Of a stretch of DNA of 64,000 nt, positions 27,603-34,941 are shown piece after piece (positions within the stretch are counted from its first letter, which is position 1; every line of letters begins with the position of its first letter). A program made the position numbers and the translations under genes. Source of the stretch: an uncultured Bacteroides sp. (lineage in GTDB: Bacteria > Bacteroidota > Bacteroidia > Bacteroidales > Bacteroidaceae); the NCBI GenBank assembly GCA_944320865.1, contig CALUJC010000009.1, positions 17,013 through 81,012 on the forward strand, in the 5' to 3' direction. The notes beneath the pieces are model-generated. The model was not told where the DNA came from and did no database searches. It saw nothing but the letters and a program-made list of their open reading frames with translations.

Positions 27603-28548
27603 ACACCCGGGTCGTAAGTACATACACTCCGAAGGCCGAGACAAAGCCCACGATGATGTCTATCACGTAATGCGCCTGGATATACACCGTGGCCGCACAG
27701 AGCAGCAGGTAGAACGGCATGAGGCACCAGAACAACTTACGGCTGCCGCGCCACGCCATAATCATCAGGATGGTGGACATGCCCACGTGCGAGCTGGGGA
27801 AGGCCGCCGTAGGCCGTTCGCCCACCTGCTGCGAGCCCTCTACCAGGCTGTAAAAGAATCCCTTTTCAAAGTCGGGCTTGGGCAACAGCTCCTGGTTGTG
27901 GTTGAAGTAGTCGCCAATAGAGGGGAACACGCCCGCCTCCACACTGTCGAAGCCGATGGCCGGAAAGTAGAACTGCGGCCCCGCCACCGGCACGAATATA
28001 TAGAACAGGTAATACACGAAAAACGAGGCTACAATGACAAACGACACCTTCTCGAACAGGTCAAACCGCCGCAAGAAGTACCACAGCACCACCAGCAATA
28101 TCATCGGGTAGTAGAAGAAATAACCCATGTTGAGCGCCTCGCTCACCCACAGGTATGGCCACCGCTGCGCAAAGCCCACGGCGGGCTGACTGCCAAACAA
28201 CCACTGCTCGACGGAAGCAAACACATGGTCAAGGTTAGGAAACACCCGGTTGAACTCGAACGTGTCCGGATACCAGTAGGACAACAGCGACATCTGCACC
28301 ACCACCCGCACGAATGCCGCAAAGCGGCTGGGCGCCAATCGGTAGAGGTACATCAGCAGGAAGGTAGTGCCCACAATCAGCACGCGGTCGGCCAACATAT
28401 CCAGCGGATGGTCGAGGCGCGGGTATAGTATGAGAATCAACACCGACGTCAGCACGCTGTAAATCAGCGTAGCCTTCTCCACGGCAAAAAGCCCTTTGTG
28501 CGTTTCCACCCGCTTGAATAATTTTCGTATTGAAGTTGTAGTCTCCAT
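27577..28548 (-). CDS. PAP2-superfamily integral membrane enzyme
   Basis: A 323-residue protein with about six hydrophobic helices. The PAP2 catalytic motifs are present: PVAGPQFYFPAI and ERPTAAFPSSHVGMSTILM (motif 2, PSSH) then YIQAHYVIDIIVG (motif 3, His and Asp). The extended N-terminal membrane part (EKATLIYSVLTSVLILILYP, YLYRLAPSRFAAFVRVVVQM) resembles the subgroup that includes inositol-phosphoceramide/phospholipid synthases rather than simple phosphatases, so it may act in sphingolipid or phospholipid headgroup transfer. That assignment is inference. It is read in the same direction as the epimerase gene 58 bp upstream and overlaps dusB tail to tail. Confidence 0.8.
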   Translation of the reverse strand: METTTSIRKLFKRVETHKGLFAVEKATLIYSVLTSVLILILYPRLDHPLDMLADRVLIVGTTFLLMYLYRLAPSRFAAFVRVVVQMSLLSYWYPDTFEFNRVFPNLDHVFASVEQWLFGSQPAVGFAQRWPYLWVSEALNMGYFFYYPMILLVVLWYFLRRFDLFEKVSFVIVASFFVYYLFYIFVPVAGPQFYFPAIGFDSVEAGVFPSIGDYFNHNQELLPKPDFEKGFFYSLVEGSQQVGERPTAAFPSSHVGMSTILMIMAWRGSRKLFWCLMPFYLLLCAATVYIQAHYVIDIIVGFVSAFGVYVLTTRVFKRWFVKK

Positions 28549-28606
28549 TCTGCTGTTTTTTAATCATTTTAGAAGTCAAGAAGCAAGAAGTCAAGAAGTC
28601 CCCCTG

Positions 28607-29614
28607 TCACAACCACCCGTTCGCCTTGTACCAGGCAATGGTCTCGGGCACGCCGCGCGCCAGGTCGTAGGCCGGGGCATAGCCCAGCTCCTGCTGCGCG
28701 GGCGCGATGTCGCACTGCCAGTTGCGTTGCTTCATGATGTTATACTTGTCGCGGTTCAAGGTGCTGGTGGCATGCCGGCGTTTGGCCCACGCCTCGGCCA
28801 CGATGGACACGGCCTTGAGCATCCACAGCGGGAACTTGATGCGCACCACTGCCGGGTTGCCCAGCTCGCGCCGCACCAGGTCGGAGAACGTGCGGCTGCT
28901 GTACACCCGCCCGTCGCTCAAGAAGTACGCCCGGTGCACCACGTCGCGCTCAATCACCCGGAACACGGCCTGCGCCACATCCTTCACATACACAAACGTC
29001 AGGTCCTGGCGGCTCCACCCGGCGGCCACGTCCACATGCTTCGCAATGCTCTGCACCATGAGGAAGTAGTCGCGCTCGCGCGGCCCATATACCCCCGTAG
29101 GGCGCAAGAACACCCACGGGAAACCCTCCAATCCCTGCAAATACCGCTCCGCCGCCAGCTTGCTGCGGCCGTATGCCGTATTGGGCTGCGGGGTATCCGT
29201 CTCGCAGATGGGCAGGAAATCCTGCTCATGGATGGCACCAAACACGCTGAGCGTGCTGACAAAGATAAAGCGGTGGGGCACCATGTCCAACGCGCGCAAC
29301 GTGTCGGCAAACAATGCCGTCTGCCCGTGGTTCACCCGGTCGAACTCTGCCGGGTCGATACACTTCGTCACCCCTGCGCAATGCACAATGTAGTCGAAGG
29401 CCCCGTGCTCCCGCCTATGGGCTTCCAGCTGGCTGCGCAGCACGTCGGCGTGGCCGAAGTCCAGCTCCAGGAAGCGCGTGCCCGGCTCCTGCAGATACCT
29501 GCGGCTGCTCGTGGCCCGCACGCCCGCCCACGTCTCAAAGCCCTGCCTCAAGGCCTCCTCTATCAGGAAACTGCCCACAAAGCCGCTGGCGCCTGTTATC
29601 AGAATACTCTTCAT
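28607..29614 (-). CDS. NAD-dependent epimerase/dehydratase (extended SDR)
   Basis: A 335-residue Rossmann protein. The cofactor motif SILITGASGFVGSFLIEEAL is at the N-terminus. YIVHCAGVTK, FIFVSTLSVFG and the catalytic AYGRSKLAAERYL (Tyr-x-x-x-Lys) follow, then LRPTGVYGPRERDY. The C-terminal part (FSDLVRRELGNPAVVRIKFP) is typical of extended SDRs acting on sugar-nucleotides or sterol/isoprenoid-like substrates. The substrate cannot be read. It precedes the PAP2 gene by 58 bp, so the two probably form an operon, perhaps in envelope lipid or glycan modification. Confidence 0.85.
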   Translation of the reverse strand: MKSILITGASGFVGSFLIEEALRQGFETWAGVRATSSRRYLQEPGTRFLELDFGHADVLRSQLEAHRREHGAFDYIVHCAGVTKCIDPAEFDRVNHGQTALFADTLRALDMVPHRFIFVSTLSVFGAIHEQDFLPICETDTPQPNTAYGRSKLAAERYLQGLEGFPWVFLRPTGVYGPRERDYFLMVQSIAKHVDVAAGWSRQDLTFVYVKDVAQAVFRVIERDVVHRAYFLSDGRVYSSRTFSDLVRRELGNPAVVRIKFPLWMLKAVSIVAEAWAKRRHATSTLNRDKYNIMKQRNWQCDIAPAQQELGYAPAYDLARGVPETIAWYKANGWL

Positions 29615-29629
29615 AAACTGCCTTTTTTT

Positions 29630-29765
29630 AATGAAGAATGAAGAACGAAGAATGAAGAATTCTCAAGGATGTCTGCAGGCCATTCTGCATTTTGCGCGAA
29701 GCGCGATTCTTCATGCTTAATTCTTCATTTAAAGGGATTCTCCGTTCTTCATTCTTAATTCTTCA
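29630..29765. repeat. Composite inverted-repeat element 2 (GAAGAATGAAG ends)
   Basis: A left end AATGAAGAATGAAGAACGAA then GAATGAAGAATT, an interior with CATTTTGCGCGAAGCGCGAT, and a right end of inverted ATTCTTCATT/CTCCGTTCTTCATTC pieces. The interior is clearly related to that of 16561-16697, including a TGCAGGC near the left end. It fills the gap between two minus-strand genes and runs into the last codons of the efflux gene. Confidence 0.75.
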
Positions 29766-30677
29766 TTTATTAGGTTCCACATGAATGTTGATGTACGTGC
29801 CCTGCCCGAACGTCTCGCGCAACTTCTGCTCGATGGCGGTAGCCGTGTGATGCGCCTCCTCCAGCGAGATGTTGCCGTCCATACGCACATGCAGGTCAAT
29901 GGAATAATGCGTACCGATGCGGCGGGTGCGCAAATGATGGGGCGACGACACGCCGGGAAACGACAAGGCTATTTCCGTCACCTTGTCCTCCACCTCGGCA
30001 GGCAGCGACTTCTCCAGCAACTCGTTCATCGAGGGCACCAGCAGCTTGAACGACACCTTGATGATGAAAAAGCTCACCACCACGGCAGCAACCGGGTCGA
30101 GCACCCGCCAGGCATCGCCCAGCAGAATGGCGCCCCCGATGCCCACCATCGTGCCGACGGACGAGAACGCGTCGCTGCGATGATGCCAGGCATTGGCCAC
30201 CACCGCCTGCGAATCGAGCTTCCGCCCCTTATAGGCCGTATACTGGTACAACACTTCCTTGGACACCACGGAGACAACAGCAGCCACCAGTGCCAGCATG
30301 CCCGGCTCGGGCAACGTGCCCCCCTGCACCACGTGCCAGATGGACTGCGCCCCGTTCCACAAGATGCCCAGCCCCACCAGGCACAAGCACACGCCAATGA
30401 TGGCCGTGGCCAGCGTCTCGTACTTGCCATGCCCGTAGTCGTGGTCGGCATCCTCGGGCTTCGACGACAGCTTGACGAACACCAGCACAATGATGTCCGT
30501 CACGAAGTCCGACAACGAGTGCACCGCATCCGCCAGCATGGCGGCACTGTGCCCCACGATGCCCGCAAAAAACTTAAAAGCCAGCAGCAGCAAGTTCACC
30601 ACGCTGCCCACAATCGTCACGCGGTAGATTTCCCTCTCGCGCGCGGCAGAAGTACCGGATACTTCAGTAGAAGCCAT
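29763..30677 (-). CDS. Cation diffusion facilitator family transporter
   Basis: A 304-residue CDF exporter. Six membrane helices are expected. The metal site residues appear as MLADAVHSLSDFVTD in helix 2 (HxxxD) and NAWHHRSDAFSSVGT in helix 5 (HxxxD), with the linker DHDYGHGKYETLAT. The C-terminal cytoplasmic domain (VEDKVTEIALSFPGVSSPHH, IDLHVRMDGNISLEEAH) is the ferredoxin-like metal-sensing part. It exports zinc, iron or another divalent metal by proton antiport, and the exact ion is unclear. Promoter box at 30710-30717. Confidence 0.9.
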   Translation of the reverse strand: MASTEVSGTSAAREREIYRVTIVGSVVNLLLLAFKFFAGIVGHSAAMLADAVHSLSDFVTDIIVLVFVKLSSKPEDADHDYGHGKYETLATAIIGVCLCLVGLGILWNGAQSIWHVVQGGTLPEPGMLALVAAVVSVVSKEVLYQYTAYKGRKLDSQAVVANAWHHRSDAFSSVGTMVGIGGAILLGDAWRVLDPVAAVVVSFFIIKVSFKLLVPSMNELLEKSLPAEVEDKVTEIALSFPGVSSPHHLRTRRIGTHYSIDLHVRMDGNISLEEAHHTATAIEQKLRETFGQGTYINIHVEPNK

Positions 30678-30709
30678 ATACTTATCCTCCCAATCAAGAT
30701 AAAACGGTG

Positions 30710-30717
30710 CAAAGATA
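30710..30717 (-). promoter_or_regulatory. Promoter -7 box of the cation efflux gene
   Basis: Minus-strand TATCTTTG, 32 bp before the ATG. The -33 element is not obvious. Confidence 0.5.
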
Positions 30718-30796
30718 GCACATTACCCCGAATCGCCACCCTCCGGCAGGCATAAAGTGCGCGAAGATGCACATCTCAAGCCCCGAAAAGCAAAAA

Positions 30797-30907
30797 TCCG
30801 TACAAACCTCCGTCCTACCCCATTCGTACCCGGGTCGTACCCCATTCGGTACTCCTTCGGATGCGCTTCGGCCCTATGGAGCGGAAAAAGAACGGACAAG
30901 GAGGGTG
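30797..30907 (+). repeat. Dispersed intergenic repeat, copy 4
   Basis: Contains CCTACCCCATTCGTACCCGG, GTCGTACCCCATTCGGTACT, CCTTCGGATGCGCTTCGGCC and CTATGGAGCGGAAAAAGAAC. It is closely similar to copy 3 over the core. The outer parts TCCGTACAAACCTCC and GGACAAGGAGG suggest a larger fold. Confidence 0.8.
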
Positions 30908-31040
30908 GCGGGTAGAGTCCGAGGCAGCATCTGTTTTAATTCCATTGTATAAATCCCGATATTCTAAAACAATATGATTCTATTTGAAAACTGATAATTA
31001 AGCATTTGTGATTTTTATAATAAAATTCCAGCCAATTTAT

Positions 31041-31071
31041 TTGCATAACGTAATATATAGTTTTATATTTG
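31041..31071 (+). promoter_or_regulatory. Promoter of the Rhs toxin locus
   Basis: TTG at 31041-31043, 20 bases, TATATTTG at 31064-31071 within a clearly AT-rich stretch. It leaves a leader of about 155 nt before the Rhs start. Confidence 0.6.
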
Positions 31072-31133
31072 CAGCGTGATTAAGCTTAATACACGAAACA
31101 AACTATTATTTTAAACTAAACGAAAAATGAACC

Positions 31134-31247
31134 ATGAACAAAATTAGCATTAATGAAAAACAAACGACGCAGACGGGAACGTCCGAAAACAAATTCCCAA
31201 ACACGATGTTCAACATTTTAAAAACAAGACTTAACAATGGCAACTAA
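31134..31247 (+). CDS. Possible 37-residue leader peptide overlapping the Rhs start
   Basis: ATG at 31134 opens a frame beginning MNKISINEKQTTQTGTSENK and ending in RLNNGN with TAA at 31245-31247. The stop lies 9 bases inside the Rhs gene if that starts at 31237, which would couple their translation. The peptide is hydrophilic and matches nothing I know, so it may be chance. Confidence 0.3.
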   Translation: MNKISINEKQTTQTGTSENKFPNTMFNILKTRLNNGN

Positions 31248-34200
31248 AATTTCAAAGAATCGAATTATGAAACGAACAATATTATTCAGTATAGGCCTGT
31301 TTGCCTGCCTGGCAACGGCCGGGGCGCAGGATGCCGCCCAAAACTATGTGCTCCGCCGCACGATGCTCGACGAGGCGGGCACCGGCAGCATGGACAATGT
31401 GACGTATTACGACGGGCTGGGACGCCCCTCCCTGCACGTGGGGCTGGGCGCAGCGCCCGACGGAAAGAACCTGCTGACCCTGCAGGAGTATGACGACGCG
31501 GGACGTGAGTCGGCTACCTGGCTGCCCGTGGCCTTGGCAGACGACTGCCCGACGGCGACGGCCATACAGTCGGCCGCAAAGAGCGCCTACGGCGACAACT
31601 TGCCCTACGCCAAGACGGTGTACGAGGCTTCGCCGCTGAACCGCGTCAGCCAGCAGTACGGACCCGGGGCAGCCTGGCACAACGGACACCCGGTGCGGAC
31701 GGAACGGATGGCCAACGGCACGGCCCTGCCCTTGTCGTGCCTGCACTACAAGGTAAATACCTCCGGCGGCGCACTGGTGGAGAACGGCAACTATGCCGCC
31801 GGGGAGCTGTACGTGCAGAAGTCCACCGACGAGGACGGCAACGTGGCTTACACCTTCACCGACAAGCAGGGGCAGCTGCTGCTGGAGCGGCGAATGGACG
31901 GCTCCACGCCCCACGACACCTACTACGTGTACGACATCTACGGAAACCTGTGCTACGTGCTGCAGCCCATGTATCAGTCGGAGAAGAGCCTGGAGAAGTA
32001 TGCCTTCCAGTACCAGTACGACCACCGCAACCGCTGCGTGCGCAAAACTTTGCCGGGTGCCGAGTATGTGGAGTACACCTACGATGACGCCGACCGCCTG
32101 ACTTATTCGCAGGACGGCAACCAGCGCGCGAAGAATACCTGGACGTACTACCTTTACGACAAGTTCGGCAGGCTGACTGAGCAGGGGGAGTGCACGGGGA
32201 AGGATGCGTCTTCCGGCCAAACGGTGCACCTGAAGAATTACTACGACAGCTACGGCTTTGCGGGCGGAACGGGATTCCCGGCCTCACAGTTTGCCAACGA
32301 CACGTCCACACACGGCAAGGGGAAGCTGACGGGCTGCGAGGTGACTGTCCTTGGCAGCGGCAACAAGCTGTATGCAGCCTACTATTACGACGACAAGGGG
32401 CGGGAGATGAAGACCGTGCAAAGCAATTTGCTTGGCGGCTACGACGTGACAACCACCACGTACAGCTTCAGCGGCATGCCGCTCACAGTGACCCACACCC
32501 ACACCAACAGCGGCACGGTTTCCCTGACGGAAGTGTATGCCTACACTTACGACCATGCCAACCGGCTGACGAAGGTGGAGCATACGCTGGACGGCGCAAA
32601 GGTGACTTTGGCAAGCTATACCTACGATGACTTCGGCAGGCTGAAAAGCAAGAATTTGCATGGCAGCGCTGCCAACAAGCAGGAATATATGTATAACCTG
32701 CGCGGGTGGCTGACGGGAATCACCGGAAACAAGTTGAGCCAGGCGTTGCTTTACGAGACAAGCTTGGGTACGCCTGCTTACAACGGCAACATCAGCAGCA
32801 TGGTGTGGCAGGCGGGGGACGAAACGGCCATACGGGGATACAACTTCTCCTACGACGGACTGGACCGACTGACTACAGCGGCTTATCATGAAAATCTGAT
32901 CGAGATCAACGACCACTTTACCGAGAAGGTGACAGGTTACGACAAGAACGGCAACATTCTTTCTCTGCAAAGGTATGGGCAGACAGGGGCATCCGCCTAC
33001 GGACTGATTGACAACCTCACCTACACATTGGACGGCAACCGCCCGACACGCATAGACGACGGTGCGACGGCTGCTGCATACAATGGCGGCTTCGAGTTCA
33101 AGGACGGGGTGAAGCAGGCAAACGAATATGCCTACGATGCCAACGGCAATTTGACGAAAGATTTGAATAAGAATATTAGCAGTATTCAATACAATTGTTT
33201 AAATTTGCCACAGGTAGTCACGTTCAGTGACGGGAGTACCATCACCTATACTTATGCAGCCGACGGCACCAAGCTGAGGGTTGTGCACAAAATAGGCAGC
33301 ACTACCACCACGACGGATTACTGCGGGAATGTGGTCTATGAAAACAGCACGCCAAAATACTTGCTGACGGAAGAAGGGTATGTGACACTTGCGGACAAGA
33401 AGTATCACTACTTCCTGAAAGATCATCAGGGAAATAACCGGGTGGTGGTTGATGCTACGGGTACGGTGGAGGAGGTAAACCATTACTATCCGTTCGGCGG
33501 GACTTTTGCAAGTACTAGTGTTCAGCCTTATAAGTACAACGGTAAGGAGTATGATGACAAGAAGGGGTTGAATTGGTATGACTACGGAGCAAGGCATTAT
33601 GATGCGGCAACAGGGAGGTTCACAACGGTTGATCCTTCAGCTGAGAACTATTATTATTCAACGCCTTATGCATATTGCGAAAGTAATCCGGTAAACCGCA
33701 CAGATCCTACCGGAACAGACTGGATTCAAGACCGTTATGGCTCTTTCCTGTGGGATGCAAATGCCACCAACCAAGAAACTACGCGTCGTGGCTGGACGTA
33801 TGTCGGCACCGCGTTGCCTGAGGATACGCATCCCTACCATGTGCTGGAAGAAATCAACGGGCAGCTGTATCACAAGAACACGACTAACCTTTTTGCTTCG
33901 GTTATCAACAGGGCGGCAGGCAAGCAGGTTCTTGTAGAGAAAAAGCGGTACAATCCCGTTGAAGACCAGGCAATGGAGCAGGTTGTCGGGATCGGCTCGG
34001 GAATGATTGCCGGCTCAACTGTCGGTAAAGTTGCTGGCAAAATCATAGGGTCTTTTGCAAAGAGTTCCGGCAAGGGATTCAGTTCTTTCAATGCATTCAA
34101 GAAAGCATACGGACCGGCAGGGGAAGGCCAGGCATGGCATCACATCGTGGAGCAGAATCCAAGCAACCTTGCAAAGTTTGGTGCAGAACGGATACATAAC

Positions 34201-34386
34201 ACGAATAACTTGATTAAGCTACCTAATGGGAAAGGGAGTATTCATGCAAAGATTTCGGGTTATTACTCGTCAAAACCTGACTTTGCTAATGGATTGACTG
34301 TTAGAGATTGGCTTAGGTCTCAAAACTTTAAGGAACAATATAAATTTGGAATAACTAAATTAAAAGAATTCGGATGGGAACCATAA
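31237..34386 (+). CDS. RHS-repeat polymorphic toxin with C-terminal HNH-like nuclease domain
   Basis: A 1049-residue exported protein. A signal peptide (MKRTILFSIGLFACLATAGA from residue 11) is followed by a DUF6443-like N-terminus (NVTYYDGLGRPSLHVGLGA), many RHS/YD repeats (YDDADRLTYSQDGNQR, YDDFGRLKSKNLHG, YDANGNLTKDLNK) and the RHS-associated core (NHYYPFGGTFASTSVQPYKY, YDYGARHYDAATGRFTTVDP). This ends at the VNRTDPTG boundary near residue 825. After it come a variable linker with a small-residue helix (GIGSGMIAGSTVGKVAGKII) and a tip containing GQAWHHIVEQNPSNLAKFG (WHH at 967-969), IHNTNNLIKLP and HAKISGYYSSK, an HNH/AHH-like nuclease pattern. The 3' part is visibly poorer in GC than the 5' core, as expected for an exchanged tip. 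A start at 31267 is equally possible. Confidence 0.88.
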   Translation: MATKISKNRIMKRTILFSIGLFACLATAGAQDAAQNYVLRRTMLDEAGTGSMDNVTYYDGLGRPSLHVGLGAAPDGKNLLTLQEYDDAGRESATWLPVALADDCPTATAIQSAAKSAYGDNLPYAKTVYEASPLNRVSQQYGPGAAWHNGHPVRTERMANGTALPLSCLHYKVNTSGGALVENGNYAAGELYVQKSTDEDGNVAYTFTDKQGQLLLERRMDGSTPHDTYYVYDIYGNLCYVLQPMYQSEKSLEKYAFQYQYDHRNRCVRKTLPGAEYVEYTYDDADRLTYSQDGNQRAKNTWTYYLYDKFGRLTEQGECTGKDASSGQTVHLKNYYDSYGFAGGTGFPASQFANDTSTHGKGKLTGCEVTVLGSGNKLYAAYYYDDKGREMKTVQSNLLGGYDVTTTTYSFSGMPLTVTHTHTNSGTVSLTEVYAYTYDHANRLTKVEHTLDGAKVTLASYTYDDFGRLKSKNLHGSAANKQEYMYNLRGWLTGITGNKLSQALLYETSLGTPAYNGNISSMVWQAGDETAIRGYNFSYDGLDRLTTAAYHENLIEINDHFTEKVTGYDKNGNILSLQRYGQTGASAYGLIDNLTYTLDGNRPTRIDDGATAAAYNGGFEFKDGVKQANEYAYDANGNLTKDLNKNISSIQYNCLNLPQVVTFSDGSTITYTYAADGTKLRVVHKIGSTTTTTDYCGNVVYENSTPKYLLTEEGYVTLADKKYHYFLKDHQGNNRVVVDATGTVEEVNHYYPFGGTFASTSVQPYKYNGKEYDDKKGLNWYDYGARHYDAATGRFTTVDPSAENYYYSTPYAYCESNPVNRTDPTGTDWIQDRYGSFLWDANATNQETTRRGWTYVGTALPEDTHPYHVLEEINGQLYHKNTTNLFASVINRAAGKQVLVEKKRYNPVEDQAMEQVVGIGSGMIAGSTVGKVAGKIIGSFAKSSGKGFSSFNAFKKAYGPAGEGQAWHHIVEQNPSNLAKFGAERIHNTNNLIKLPNGKGSIHAKISGYYSSKPDFANGLTVRDWLRSQNFKEQYKFGITKLKEFGWEP

Positions 34387-34739
34387 AAGAAATGACTATA
34401 GAACAAGCATTAATTCTGTTTGAACAGAACTGCATAAAACGAGGAGATGCGTTATATGAAGGAAACAGTAAGTTAGCAAACCGATGCTATGACAAAATTC
34501 GGAGTTTGGCATCTTTTCTCCGGAAAGAGAGCAAATTATCTCAGTTAGCAGCATTTTATACACACCCTAATCTGAATGTTAGATTGACAGCTGCTGCTTA
34601 TATGTTACCTGTTGATGAAAAACAAAGTTTAAAGGTCTTAAAAGAAATTGCTCAAAAAAAAGTATTTGGATCACTTGATGCCCAAATGACTATCAGGGAA
34701 TGGAAAAACGGCAATCTTAAAAACTTCTATACTTTGTAG
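34374..34739 (+). CDS. DUF2019 immunity protein for the Rhs toxin
   Basis: A 121-residue cytoplasmic protein, MGTIKEMTIEQALILFEQNC onward, entirely helical. The segment FYTHPNLNVRLTAAAYMLPV, DEKQSLKVLKEIAQKK and GSLDAQMTIREWKNG is the DUF2019 (HEAT-like) pattern, used as immunity protein next to nuclease toxins. The ATG lies inside the last codons of the toxin gene (13-bp overlap; a second ATG at 34392 is possible). The gene is AT-rich like the toxin tip. It ends in an intrinsic terminator at 34794-34839. Specific binding of the Rhs tip is inferred from position and family. Confidence 0.8.
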   Translation: MGTIKEMTIEQALILFEQNCIKRGDALYEGNSKLANRCYDKIRSLASFLRKESKLSQLAAFYTHPNLNVRLTAAAYMLPVDEKQSLKVLKEIAQKKVFGSLDAQMTIREWKNGNLKNFYTL

Positions 34740-34793
34740 CAGCAATATTATTGTGGTAAACTGGCAATCCCGGCAAACCGTATCAATGAATAG

Positions 34794-34839
34794 GAGGTAA
34801 TAGAAGGGGCGCGAATGCTTTCCTACTATTACCTCTTTT
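34794..34839 (+). terminator. Intrinsic terminator of the Rhs/immunity unit
   Basis: GAGGTAATAG (34794-34803) pairs perfectly with CTATTACCTC (34826-34835), followed by TTTT. Confidence 0.7.
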
Positions 34840-34941
34840 ACACAATTATCATGCCCACACACCATATTTCTCCCCCTAACCGTACCATCGAAAGCAATAA
34901 TTTGCTTACTTTGCACTGCTGATTAACAGAGACATCGACTT

